A stretch of 64,000 nucleotides of DNA from Flaccisagitta enflata (taxonomy: Eukaryota; Chaetognatha; Sagittoidea; Aphragmophora): assembly GCA_965153355.1 (NCBI GenBank), contig OZ231127.1, positions 43,090,001 through 43,154,000 of the forward strand, written 5' to 3'. Under the pieces are notes generated by a model. That model searched no databases and was not told the DNA's origin. It was given only the letters and a program-made list of their open reading frames with translations. Positions 34,601-44,200 of the stretch are shown one piece after another; the stretch's first letter is position 1; each line of letters opens with the position of its first letter. The translations under genes and the position numbers were made by a program.

Positions 34601-36296
34601 TCTAATGATTGACAGTCTGGATTTGAGCAAAGTTTGCCAAAAACCAATTATAACCTCAATTTATATCCAACTTTTTCCAATTCTTTAGGTAAATGTGTAA
34701 TCTCTGAAAAATTTCCTATCATTTGAGACCAACCCCGGAGTTCTAGCTCAATTTTTTTGACATCTGTATATTAATAAAGACAAGTCTTCTCAAATAAAGC
34801 AAGAAAAAAAAGATTCAGCCCTGAAAATTGGGCATATTTTGTTTGTTTTACTGACCCCAAACTATTCAGTATTAAAATCTGAGTTTGGACATGACAAAAT
34901 GGTCAGTTGTTACCAACATTCACTGAAAATCTGAAGGCTTTTGGGCTAGTAGTTTTGGAGCTACAAAGGTTTACTATTTGCCATTTCGATTTAAAAACGG
35001 TGTACTAGGGTAAGGCGCTTTACATCCTATCTGATTTTTGTGATCCGACCCTCCCAACCAGCCCAACCAGCCTAAAAGTGAGAAACTTGCATAACTTTGG
35101 CATTTTTCAGCCTATTTGGTTGAAATTTTGCATGGAGTCTCTAAATGGAAGGACTCAACATATGTTCACTTTTTTTTATAAGGACCAATAATTTTTAGTC
35201 GGTTGGTTGGTCCTCATTTTACTTTTTTTATGTTTTTACGGTCTTTGGCCTCACTGCTCCTTGCCAAATGCTTTAGTAACTTAAATACTGCCCCTGCCCA
35301 CCCGCACGCGACTAAGGTAGCCGTGTTTCCGGCCTTGTCTTTTGAAAATTAAAAATTATACATTCAAAAACAGTAATATAATTTCACCCAACAGCTTTTT
35401 AAAATTTTGTTCTCTTTTTTATGAGAAATATTCAGCTTTTGTTCAACAAACAATTGGTGATTTCTATTAGTTATTCTTTTTGAAATACTTTTAGAGTAAT
35501 TAAAAATGTAAAAAACTAAATACAGGTTTTGATATCAGTAAGAGCAACTATCTGGAATTGTTCTTATGGACTGAAAAACAAATTTCATCATCGTTGGCAC
35601 TGTGATGTAAATGAAAGAATGCGTTTACTAGTGCAATTCCTTCCCCCAAAAGGTTCAATGATAAATCAGGTGATCCAATTTTTTATACATGTTCAACTTG
35701 TTTAGGCAAATAGTTTAGTGCGATATGTATAGAAAAGTTGTCAGACCTAACAAAAAAAGGGACACGGGGTCACAGTATCATTGCGGATGGGTTGGCAGGG
35801 GCATACAACCCCCATCCACTCCCTCGCCCACCCCATACACACTAACAAACACAGAACAAGCAGCATCAAAAATACGCGTTTTTGAACTTTTCAACTTAAT
35901 CATCACGGATCGATGGACCAACGGACTGACCTTTTATAGTTAATTGGATAAAGATAGCCCAAGGTATTCCTATTTTTTTTCGCTTTTGGGCTAATTTCGG
36001 CCTTATATTGGCCAGTTCAGCCCAAACTATTCATTGGAGCCCCATAAATTGACTACGAGTATACAGAAGGATTTGTAGAGGGCTTCCATTTCAAATTTTA
36101 ACTAAATTGGACAAAAACTTAAACTTTTATTGCAGTTTTAGTAGATACATCTCATGATCGCGAAGTTAGCTCCCGAGCGTTGAAACGTTGAAACCTTATA
36201 AAATACGATGCCCCTTTTTCTTTTTCCCTCATGTAACAATGTAAATAAACATACCAACAGCCTCGAGAATAGATTTAGTTAATGACTTGATGCTTC
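25583..36296 (-). CDS. Gene B: transposase-like protein with acidic N-region
   Basis: Exons in order: 36296-36255, 33928-33741, 33381-33156, 30520-30375, 30049-29888, then less certain 28016-27989, 27897-27579, 25908-25849 and 25691-25583. GT-AG sites and phases agree throughout. Exon 2 is acidic (DEEDSSDDEDSNDDDDD, then DLWEDDDDPDFVDPEG). Exon 3 carries CISLKFFCRGC and LVAGISHGKYQRFGSALG, continuing LDLVGRKTF in exon 4. Exon 5 has GVWAMDHAWACKRF. The order zinc-type Cys pair, 'G-x-Q/K-Y-x-R-F', then 'G-V-x-x-M-D' resembles widespread invertebrate transposase-derived proteins with an RNase-H-like core; this assignment is inferred from memory. The exon at 27897-27579 contains TGA and TAG in the phase-consistent frame, so the 3' part may be decayed or the protein may end at NQEGMR. 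The first exon is not found. Confidence 0.6.
26190..27345. mobile_element. P-type palindrome, outer copy, split by another
   Basis: Outer arms: tttcatgactctgatggtgc, ctgtttggggcgctttt and their complements at about 27225-27320. Inner islands: gtttgtttgatatg and gtgtgacatatcaaac. The left arm is broken by the complete element at 26349-26945. It lies in an intron of gene B. Confidence 0.82.
26349..26945. mobile_element. P-type palindrome, inner copy
   Basis: The ends are cactctcctctcaaaagtc and gacttttcacctgg...gagaggacagtg. Islands: gtcaaaggcgctttttgag with ctcaaaaagcgcccctcac; catttgatatgtcacac with agtgcgacctatcaaatg; centre ccaccgttgcaaaattataacggtgg in two halves. Confidence 0.85.
28140..29823 (+). 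repeat. H2 element, diverged
   Basis: 5' module aaaaattttaagagtatgg, then a scrambled array of 12-14 bp units (aacggc, cattgtcaaatgg), several diverged 190-bp units, the gggttggatcataacatac segment, a GAC/AAC tract at 29729-29765, and the hairpin end atagtccgcgtcgg...tggacaaaaa. It lies in a gene B intron. Confidence 0.83.
30586..31162. mobile_element. T-type MITE in gene B intron
   Basis: The ends are TACAGTACCTTCCGAGC and gcttgacatACTGTA. The shared arm contains actggaggattaatttttgt and its complement. The arms are about 95 bp with a non-palindromic middle. Confidence 0.78.
31480..31865 (-). repeat. H3 element, diverged
   Basis: At the left gcagggcagctgacctt and catcaatgacctatgttttc are the H3 hairpin end, eroded. 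The core repeats ttgaggctgggatttggc, and a gaaggaggaggagg tract follows. Confidence 0.72.
32030..32190 (-). repeat. H1 variant fragment
   Basis: Degenerate ccatc units, cacacttttactttttt, aagtcatttaaagtaattta, then gtcacgcgacttataggtg and ttggccttgtt. It matches the 481-787 copy in reverse. Confidence 0.7.
32540..32945. mobile_element. Palindromic element in gene B intron
   Basis: Arms: gtgaaatacaagaagttaac and its exact complement at about 32918-32937, followed inward by ccccataca/tgggg, tgctgaatgaagaa, and tatcaatgcaatta. The centre is near 32735. Noncoding. Confidence 0.8.
33533..33712. mobile_element. Short T-type MITE, pogo/Tigger-like ends
   Basis: Left TACAGTAGGACCCCGC, right GCGGAGTTCCACTGTA, with aaagcggggcc inside the right arm. 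It is 180 bp and flanked by TA. The pogo/Tigger assignment rests only on the look of the ends. Confidence 0.65.
34086..35192 (-). repeat. H2 element, interrupted
   Basis: Hairpin end at left (ttatccgctacggaat, attccgacgcggag), a GTC/GTT microsatellite at 34140-34168, then the segment gcatttggtgag-like cattcggttcatatttgg. It resumes at about 35003 with ctagggtaaggcgctttaca, ccaaccagcccaaccagcct and one 190-bp unit ending cttccatttagag in complement. Confidence 0.82.
34237..35004. mobile_element. T-type palindrome inserted in the H2 element
   Basis: It is flanked by TA, with ends CACCGTCTTTAAATCG and CGATTTAAAAACGGTG. The arms of about 170 bp share ggcaaatagtaaacctttgt, then ccaaaagcctt and ttggtaacaactgacca. 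The intact target, cctagtacaacttcc, is present at about 5664-5678 in a sibling H2 copy, which fixes the TA duplication. Confidence 0.85.
35192..35340 (-). repeat. H1 element, short core
   Basis: tttttagtcggttggttggt, then ggtctttggcctcactgctc and ccgcacgcgactaaggtagc, ending ttccggccttg. The hairpin is lost. Confidence 0.78.
35345..35755. other. No gene recognised
   Basis: Unique AT-rich intron-like sequence upstream of gene B exon 2. Confidence 0.4.
35757..35945 (+). repeat. H1 element (long variant)
   Basis: cattgcggatgggttggcag, catacaacccccatcc, acacactaacaaacacag, ttttgaacttttcaactta, degenerate ggatcgatggac units, and an end tttatagtt without a hairpin. Confidence 0.75.
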
Positions 36297-36426
36297 CTTA
36301 CCCCAATCAACCGTTTCTATAACTTTTTAGGGACTGATAACAATTGTGCTTATGAAAATAAGTGAATGGACGAACACGGGACAGATAGAAAGCGTCGATA
36401 CGTTGAAACCTTGTACATTGTAAATT

Positions 36427-36546
36427 ACCAAAGAAAGACGACGCCTGCAAATCAAATGATTGAGACGTCGAAATTTCATGATGATTGACATGGGCAAAGC
36501 TAATGGCCCACAAAACAAAATTAACAAGAAATACATGTCGATACAA
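36427..36546 (-). other. Possible upstream exon of gene B
   Basis: One frame without ATG reads FVLWAISFAHVNHHEIST and reaches a GTAATT donor in the phase needed by exon 36296-36255. Another frame has an ATG at 36536 and a hydrophobic start MYFLLILFCGPLALP but the wrong phase at that donor. Neither is secure. Confidence 0.2.
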
Positions 36547-37155
36547 GGTTGCCGAATGAATAATTAAATAGTCACAAACCTTACTATTTTTTGCCTATTT
36601 CACAGCGTTTTTTTGCATCATCTCAATTTCACTTGAACTTTTTTTTCACTTTTTTTTGCAGCAGTCTTTTAAATTAGGACATGATCAGCTAAAAAAAGTC
36701 ATGTGTGCCAATAAAAACATCCCTTAGTGTACAATTTGGCAAGAAATGATAATTGTTACACGTTTGTTACAGGAAAAATCCACAGTTTTGGTATCGTTTT
36801 CAGTCAAAATTTGAATGGTAGGGCATACCAACATGGGATATTTGGTCACGTTCTTATCAGTTGCGCTTGAAATTGTGAATATTAGTTGACAGGGGCATTA
36901 GTCGGGGTCTAGGTAGCAGATAAATAGCAGAAAACCACACCATATCTGCTTGTCTTGTAAAAATTTGGAATGGACCTGATGTTTATAAGCAAGATATAAG
37001 TTTCCAGCCAGTTGTAAAATCGGCACCGGAAACCGAGTATTTTCGAAATTGTTCCTCATCTTCCTTGTCAGAATCAAAATGCGAGATGACAGGAAGATGT
37101 AAATGAGATCGGATTCTGAAAGTGCAGTTGCATTATTTGAATGGGAATGGATGAC

Positions 37156-37336
37156 AACAAGGCCGGATACACAGCCATCAGTTGCGGATGGGTGGGCAGG
37201 GGCGGAAATGCGCGTTTTCCCACTTTTTGACTCGATGGTTACGGACGGACCGACGGACGCACCGATGGACCGACTGACCGACCGACCAACGGACGGACGG
37301 ACAAAGCCTTTTATAGTTGCGTGTCCGCAACTAAAA
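37156..37336 (+). repeat. H1 element with AGTTGCG stem, complete
   Basis: acaaggccggatacacagcc, then motif AGTTGCGGATGGG, gcaggggcggaaatgcgcg, a (GGAC)n core, and hairpin AGTTGCG-TGTC-CGCAACT at 37315-37332 followed by aaaaa. Confidence 0.88.
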
Positions 37337-37565
37337 ACAGGGGTGTATATAATTGAGTCGCTTTTGATTTCCCCCCCCCCTGCCTTTGATTTTCTTCCCC
37401 GTGACGCAACGCGTTGCATTTTAAAATTATGATTTTCTTTCTCATAAAGCAGTAAAACAGTGTATTTAAGATTTAGACAGGGGTTTATATAATTGAGTGG
37501 CTTTTGATTTCCCCCCCTGCCTTTGATTTTCTTCCCCAAGATGCATCGCATTGGTCCATTCCAAA
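37337..37565 (+). repeat. Direct duplication around a C-tract
   Basis: caggggtgtatataattgag...ttttgatttccccccc...tgcctttgattttcttcccc occurs at 37337-37401 and again at 37478-37540. A related piece is at 42715-42785. Confidence 0.75.
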
Positions 37566-39375
37566 TTTTAACAGGACGGTCAAATTTGTGCTAGTTTTCA
37601 GCCGACAAATCGTTGACTAAGGCCCACCACTGCCTTGGGTGACTTCTATCGACTGTCTCAAGCGCGACTAATGAGAATTTATCTAATTATATCATGTAGG
37701 TGCGCCAAAATGACGCATTTGAAACGTAAAATGGCGTTGAAAGTGTGGATTTTTAGTGTAACTTTGTTGTAACATGTTGAATTTCATGCCGAGTTGAACA
37801 ATAATAGCATGAAATATTGACAATCACAGCTATTATTAAGACATTTATGTCCTAAGCTTCCAAGGCTATTTAAAAAAAAGTGTGCAAAAACGCCAAAGTC
37901 GACTAAATTGACGGAGGTATGCGGGAATTGAGAATGCCAAAAACAACCGTGAAATAGGCAAGAAATTCTACTAATTTGATATATCGAATTGTTTAATGTA
38001 TGATCATTTTTCGGAGAGTATTACATGTTACTTATATTGTAGAGGGCATTAACTTTGCCCAAATAAATTTTTATGAAATTCCGATGTCCCAATCTGCCGG
38101 AATAAGAGCGGCGTTTTCCTTTGGTATTTAACACGGTTTCGACGTTTCGACGCTTTTTAATTGTCCCGTCTACGTCCGCTCACTGTATTCCATGTGACAA
38201 TCTGGGAATTGACCTCAAAATTCGATGAAGGCGGTTTTCCGCTGTAAGTTAGCATTTTAGGAATGGCTCAAGCTGTTCTCGCGCTAATTGGTATTCTTTT
38301 CGACCTCTGGTTTCATTTAGAAATTAAAAGAGGCCTCAGAATTAACACGGTTTCGACGTTTCGACGCTCAAGCGCGAGGGTCAAGATCATGACATGTAAG
38401 CGCTAAAACAGCGATAAAAACTTAAGTAATCTTCCGATTTGGATGATATTGGATATAGATACTCACGAGAGTATCATCTATCACTGAACTAAAAAGTTAC
38501 GGGTTATGAGGGATATCTACTGGCCAAATTGGCCAAAAACTGGTCAAAATTAGGCCAAATATGGAAAATAAGTGAAATAGCTTGAAAAATATTTTTCCAA
38601 TTTGGTTGAAACTTGGTATAAAGACTCTTAGAGGTAAAACTCGATGTAAGAACATGAATCTTAAAGAAACAAGTCATGCGTAGTGGTCAAATTGACCTTA
38701 ATCTGGTCAATTTTTTTTTAATTCCGCTCAATTTGTATACACTAATATAACTGGCGCTCAAAGAAAATTTAAAGGCTGCTAAGCAAGCCGAAACCCTTTT
38801 ACTGACTCCAAAGACATCTAGTTTGATGTTAACTATGAGAAATCCAGATAAAACACACTTTGAAAAATTACTACTTTGATGGTCGGACCGTCAGCCTGAA
38901 TTTAGAATGGACCTGTAATTTTCTGTCATTTTCTGGCCCTTGAATAATTCTGTTTTTCAAGTTTGTAAAATCGAACAAATTTGGCAATAATGTAATTAAA
39001 TCAAACTCCAACTTAGTTCCTGATATCCTGGCAAAAAAATTTGGCTAATGTTGTGAGCCACTAGAGGATTATGCAAACGAAGTTCCTTCTCATCCCTGAA
39101 AGACTTCTCACTCAGGTGAAAACTCAATTTGATTACACACCCAATTTAGATAGTGTTAACTGGTAATTACTTAACTAGTTTTTATGATTTGGTACTGTCA
39201 AAATTTATTTTTCCCAACCCATTCTTTTCTGATTTCTTCCCATATCCAAGACCTCTCTTGACTCTCTGAGGCAGAATATACAGGCCTGAGACAAAAACCT
39301 AGAAGACTGTTTATCAAGGTTTCACCCCTCTACCAGTCTGAGCCTTCTCCTGATTATCTGTCTTTCTCACTCACT
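37566..39375. other. No gene recognised
   Basis: Mostly unique sequence. The phrase acggtttcgacgtttcgacg appears at about 38134 and 38349. I found no exon with matching splice sites. Confidence 0.4.
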
Positions 39376-39435
39376 TATATGTATGTATGTATGTATATGT
39401 GTATCTCTAAGAAAAGAACAACATCAACAATAACA

Positions 39436-39692
39436 AGGCTAACACTGACAGCGGGCGAGGATATCTACGCTGGTACTCGTTGGCAGTGGAAGCTGATAAG
39501 ACGCTGTCGACGACGACGACGAAACTCGTGTCGCCGCCGTCAGACCTTGGGAGTGCCCGAGATGTGCGGCCTTTTCTTCTTCACCATCCTTAACGACCCG
39601 CCCGGACCCCGGTCCATCCCTCCACCACTGCATTTATCGCACGACGAAGATGAGGCTGCCCTCAGAGCGACCCTCTTTGATCCACATTTTTG
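39436..39692 (+). CDS. Possible exon, Arg- and Pro-rich, unknown family
   Basis: This patch is GC-richer than its surroundings. After a possible acceptor (ggctaacactgacag) the frame reads GEDIYAGTRWQWKLIRRC, an Arg run, TLGVPEMCGLFFFTILN, DPPGPRSIPPPLHLSHDEDE and LRATLFDPHFW up to a GTAGGT donor. No neighbouring exon was found and another frame is also partly open. Confidence 0.3.
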
Positions 39693-39699
39693 GGTAGGT

Positions 39700-40480
39700 T
39701 ACTCATGTGACAGTAATTCACCGTGAATTGATAAATTCAATGTTTGTCCTTCCCACGAAGCCCAGGATACATTCTTATTTTTACTATGCCGAAGCGCAGC
39801 TCGGCGCTGGTTAACAAATGAATAACGACGGCATTTGCTTCTAAATAAGTAGCGCTATGTTATAGCAGTTCGACGACGGCGACATGAAAATCAACTTCGT
39901 ACTGGCCACACTTGCAGTGAAATCAATGCGGTGAAAATTCAATATGCAAATATGCATAACGAACTGCAACGACTGCTGGTGGCATGAAACTTATTGCCCT
40001 CTAACATGAAGACAAACAACAGCACACACACAGAAGGAACAACAGAAGTCAGTTTGATTACTAATCACTGATGATGAGAGAAATGGTGGCAACAGCGTGG
40101 TGATCCATCAACGGATTGGAAGGCGGTGAGAACAACGTTGAAGGCGGTAGTTTCGAGTGGCATAAAGATCGCTTATTTGAACGCAACTGGGAAAGAACAA
40201 CAAATCAATGACAACTGAGCGTTCTCTTCTACCCGCCCACTCACGCACTTCTTGACCAACTCAGACGAACGAACAAACGCACGAACAAATGCGAACAGAC
40301 CGAAGACGCATCACCGAAAACGAACATCGAAACGCTATCGATAACATAACACGCGTACTCATCGATTAAAAGATTTGTTGTTGCCTCTGATGTCTGTGAG
40401 CATTATGTATTTGCTCATAACTCCATAATGGATGCAACTGAAAATAACACAGAAAAAACACAGAATGATAAATTAAATTA
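39700..40480. other. No gene recognised
   Basis: Unique sequence, richer in CG dinucleotides than most of the window. No supported exon. Confidence 0.35.
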
Positions 40481-41004
40481 GTCGCAAAGGTCAGATGGTC
40501 AAAGGTACCAGATGCCCTATGAGCTGCTCAGGTGTGAGGTGGTTAGAAAGCAGTGTGGCCCTGATGGCCCAAGGACTATTGCTGTTTAACTTAACGGAAT
40601 AAGAGCCTGGAGGCTATATTTAGGGCCCTAAGGCTGAGATTTGAGCTCCGCAGGCTGGAGGCCTCCTGCTGGATTTGAGCTGAGGTTGAATTTGAGCCTG
40701 AGGCTAGATTTGGGCTTGAGACTATAATTTGAGCCTTGGGGCTGGGATTTGAGTCTTGAGGCTGGGATTTGGGCTTTGAGGCTTTTTTGTTTCCTGAGGC
40801 TGGGCCAGCCTGATTTGAGCCCTGAGGCTGGGATTTGAGCCTCATGGCTGGGATTTGGGCCTCGAGACGAGAATTTGGGCCTTAAGGGGGGGGGGACGGA
40901 GAAGAAGAAGAAGAAGAAGGAGAAGAAGGAGAAGAAGGAGGAGAAGGAGAAATTTCCCCTATGTGAGAAAGCATAGGTCATCGGCCCTTTCCGGGCCGCT
41001 GCCC
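40480..41004 (+). repeat. H3 element, complete
   Basis: 5' module attagtcgcaaaggtcagat, ggtaccagatgccct and tgtgaggtggttaga; core of about a dozen gaggctgggatttgagcc units; a GAAGAA/GGAGAA tract at 40900-40950; atgtgagaaagcataggtca; and hairpin GGCCC-TTTCC-GGGCC, then cgctgcccaaaa. Confidence 0.85.
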
Positions 41005-41034
41005 AAAAGGAAGAAAAAGAAGAAGAAGAAGAAA

Positions 41035-41065
<31 letters not shown>

Positions 41066-41092
41066 AGAAGAAAAAGAAGAAGAAGAAGAGGA
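41005..41092 (+). repeat. (GAA)n microsatellite
   Basis: aagaagaagaag with occasional aaaaag and agg interruptions, directly after the H3 element. Confidence 0.95.
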
Positions 41093-41245
41093 AAATCTAC
41101 TCTATTCTTTTTAAATAAATGTAATGTCTACCGTCAATCCGTCATGCCCTTAGACCCTTTGGTCTCATGTTAGATAAATCATCATCGCATCATCTGACAT
41201 CTCTCTCTCTCTCTCTCTCGCATTCGAGAAATTGTGCACCCCAAT

Positions 41246-44200
41246 CTAAAGCTTCCCGCCGAACTGCATGCGCTTCCTCTGGTTTTGCCCTGCCGATTCG
41301 CTCAACCAGGCTGAAAAATACATATGAGTACAAACTATCATAATTGGCGAACTATGTCAACTTCAAGGCTCCCTTGATTAGTAATCTTGTGACAACACAC
41401 ACAAACACAGATAAACAAACAAACAAACAAACACACACACTAACTACAGCAGCATCATAAATGCGTGTTTTTTTGGATGGACGGATGGACGGACGGAACT
41501 CATCTGACTCTCTCTCTCTCTCTCTATAGGAGCAAAGACAACCTAGACCTAGACTGGAAGATAGATTTTGCAAATGCAAATTATTTAATCTCTATGCAAA
41601 AATATAATTTCATCCATGACTTGTCAGATTGCAAAAAGAGATTTTCTTTATAAAACTTTTTTTTTTAACTTTTATCCCTATATTTCATGGTTAGTATGGA
41701 CTGTGAAATTATCTTCTATGCAAAAATATAACAGCTATGAACATATGATCATTTTTAATGAGTAAAAAAATTCAAATAAATAATATAGACAATATTGAAA
41801 ACAAGGCCGGATATACGGCAATCAAGTCGCGGACGGTTGGGCAGGAGCAGTAATGCGAAAACCGCTCGGAATGTGACAGACGGACTGACGGACGGACCGA
41901 CGGACCTACCAACGGACCTACCGACCAACACGGCAAGGTGTAGAGTCGCTTGTCTGCGACTAAAAATGAGTTGACCCTTGAAATTTCACCTTCATATGCA
42001 CTATGTCTTACACAATATGTTTTTTTCATTATTCATACAATGCCGCAATTGTAATATTAGTACTCATCACTCAGAACTCATTAGTGCTCTTTCCCAGCTT
42101 AACTGTGAATTAAATCTTTCCAGAAAAATATTGACCCTAACTAATTCTCACAAGTTTAGGGAAGCCTGAAAGTAACTAGCAATCATTGATGATGGATTTA
42201 AAGGTCTTTAGTCGCGTGCTACGACTTTGTTGGTTCGTCGGTCCATTGGTCACACTTTTTTGTTTTTTTGCGGTCTATGGCCTCACTGCTCCTGCACAAA
42301 TGATTAAGTGTCCTCAAATACAGCCTCTGCCCACTCACACGCGACTGGGGTAGCCGTGTATCCGGCCTTGTTTTATCCCACGGCAATCAGATCCTAGAAT
42401 CAGATCCTTACGACGCAATTTCTTAGTCAAGTGCTAGGCAACTCTTCAGGTCAAAAGCACCCCAGCAATGATTTGATATGATTGAGGGATATAGTGCCGT
42501 TCAATGCCAATAAAAGCATGCTGAGACTGCATACCTGATAACTACAAGAACACGTATTTCGAGATTTAAAATTTGAGAGGACCAGCTTCGGTTCGTACCT
42601 ACATAATGAGTCGTTTTTCGTCCAGGACGTAGGCGAGTTGCTGTAAGCAAGTCTTGGGATGCCGTATCATCTGAAAAAAAAATCGATGTTTACATCATGT
42701 TTAATTCATTTGTGCTGGGGGGTTCGATGTTGAGTGGCCTTTGATTTGCTAAACCCCCCTCCCCCTTGATCTTTGATCTCCTTTCCCAGCCAGTTCACAA
42801 GTCTTTTTTTTCTATCCTGCGTACGTATTTCCTGTAATTGGCACCCTGAGCGCTTTTGAAATTGAAAAAGAAATAATGTCATTATAAACCTGCAATTAGC
42901 ATTCCGTCAAGTTAAGATGATTTTCTATAAAAATTGCTGTTTTTGACAAATTTGTTGTAATTCAGTGCACTAAAACAAGAAAATGTTTTTTTGCATTGCT
43001 AACAATTCCTTAGCTTTTCTTGTCAATGATAAAACTTTTTTACAATGAATGCGACAGATTCTTTTTAAAAAAAGGTTTTGTCATAGGCTCATTTTTTTCT
43101 TGAAAGAGGGGGGGGGTGGCGATAAATGCAGGAAATACGGACAATACAACAAAATTTTAGTCAAAAAAATGTAGCAAGGTATTGAAGTAATCAGATTATT
43201 TAAGAGAGGTGAAGTCATAAATTCTCAGTCTTTTCTAGCCCTCAAAGTTTTATCCTCTGAAGACTAAACCCTTTTTTTAAGGGGGAAGGGAGTACGCATC
43301 GTCATGGGAGGTGATCATCCATGCCGAATTCCAAGCTTTAAGTACAGTAGATGTCGTCTAGACTTGGAAATACAGGGGAATTCATTACAGGAAGACAAAT
43401 TTACTTAAAAGACTAATATTTGGAATATAGACTACAAAAGGATGCTTGTTGCCCATGGGTGTTGTTATGGAAACACATTTAGCATTCACAAAGTATCACA
43501 TTTGAGAAATTTTTGGAACATTGTTTAAAATAAAATTTGCCACAGCTTTCCCACAGTATGTTTTGTAAGAATATTGCTTGTTTAGCCATAGCTAGGGAGC
43601 GTAACTATGTGTGACAGCCCTGTGATGTTCCCTAGCAACTGCCAAACCAGCAGTACTCTTACAGAACATACTGTGAGAATGTTGTAGCAAATTTTATTTT
43701 AAATAATGTTCCCTCAAAAAATTTCTCAAAAAATTGATACTGTAGCGTAAATACTTGGAAATGTGTTTCCATGGCAACTAACACCCATGGGCAATAAAGC
43801 ATCTTTTTATTAGTTTATATTTTAGATATCACTCTCTTAACTTTATTTGTCTTCCTGTAATGAATTCCCTCGTATTTCCAAGTCTAGACAACTACTGTAT
43901 GATCACAGTAGGTGTTTGATAAGGATGACTTGGAAGCATACATTACTGCAGTCAAATACCGCTCTGACAGATTTCAGCGGACTAACGAATTTTATTTGTC
44001 ATGGCCGAATTCTGTTGCAGCTAATATTAGAAAGACAAGAAAGCTGGTGCAAGGGACTAAAAATTCCTATTTTAAGCAGAATTCCGTTAAAAGCGGGTCC
44101 ATCAGAGCGTGGTTAAAAGTACACTTTTTTATAAGAACCTTGTTCATAAGAACAGCAAGGCTTCAAATAGTCTTAAAATTAAGAACATCTTAAGAACAAA

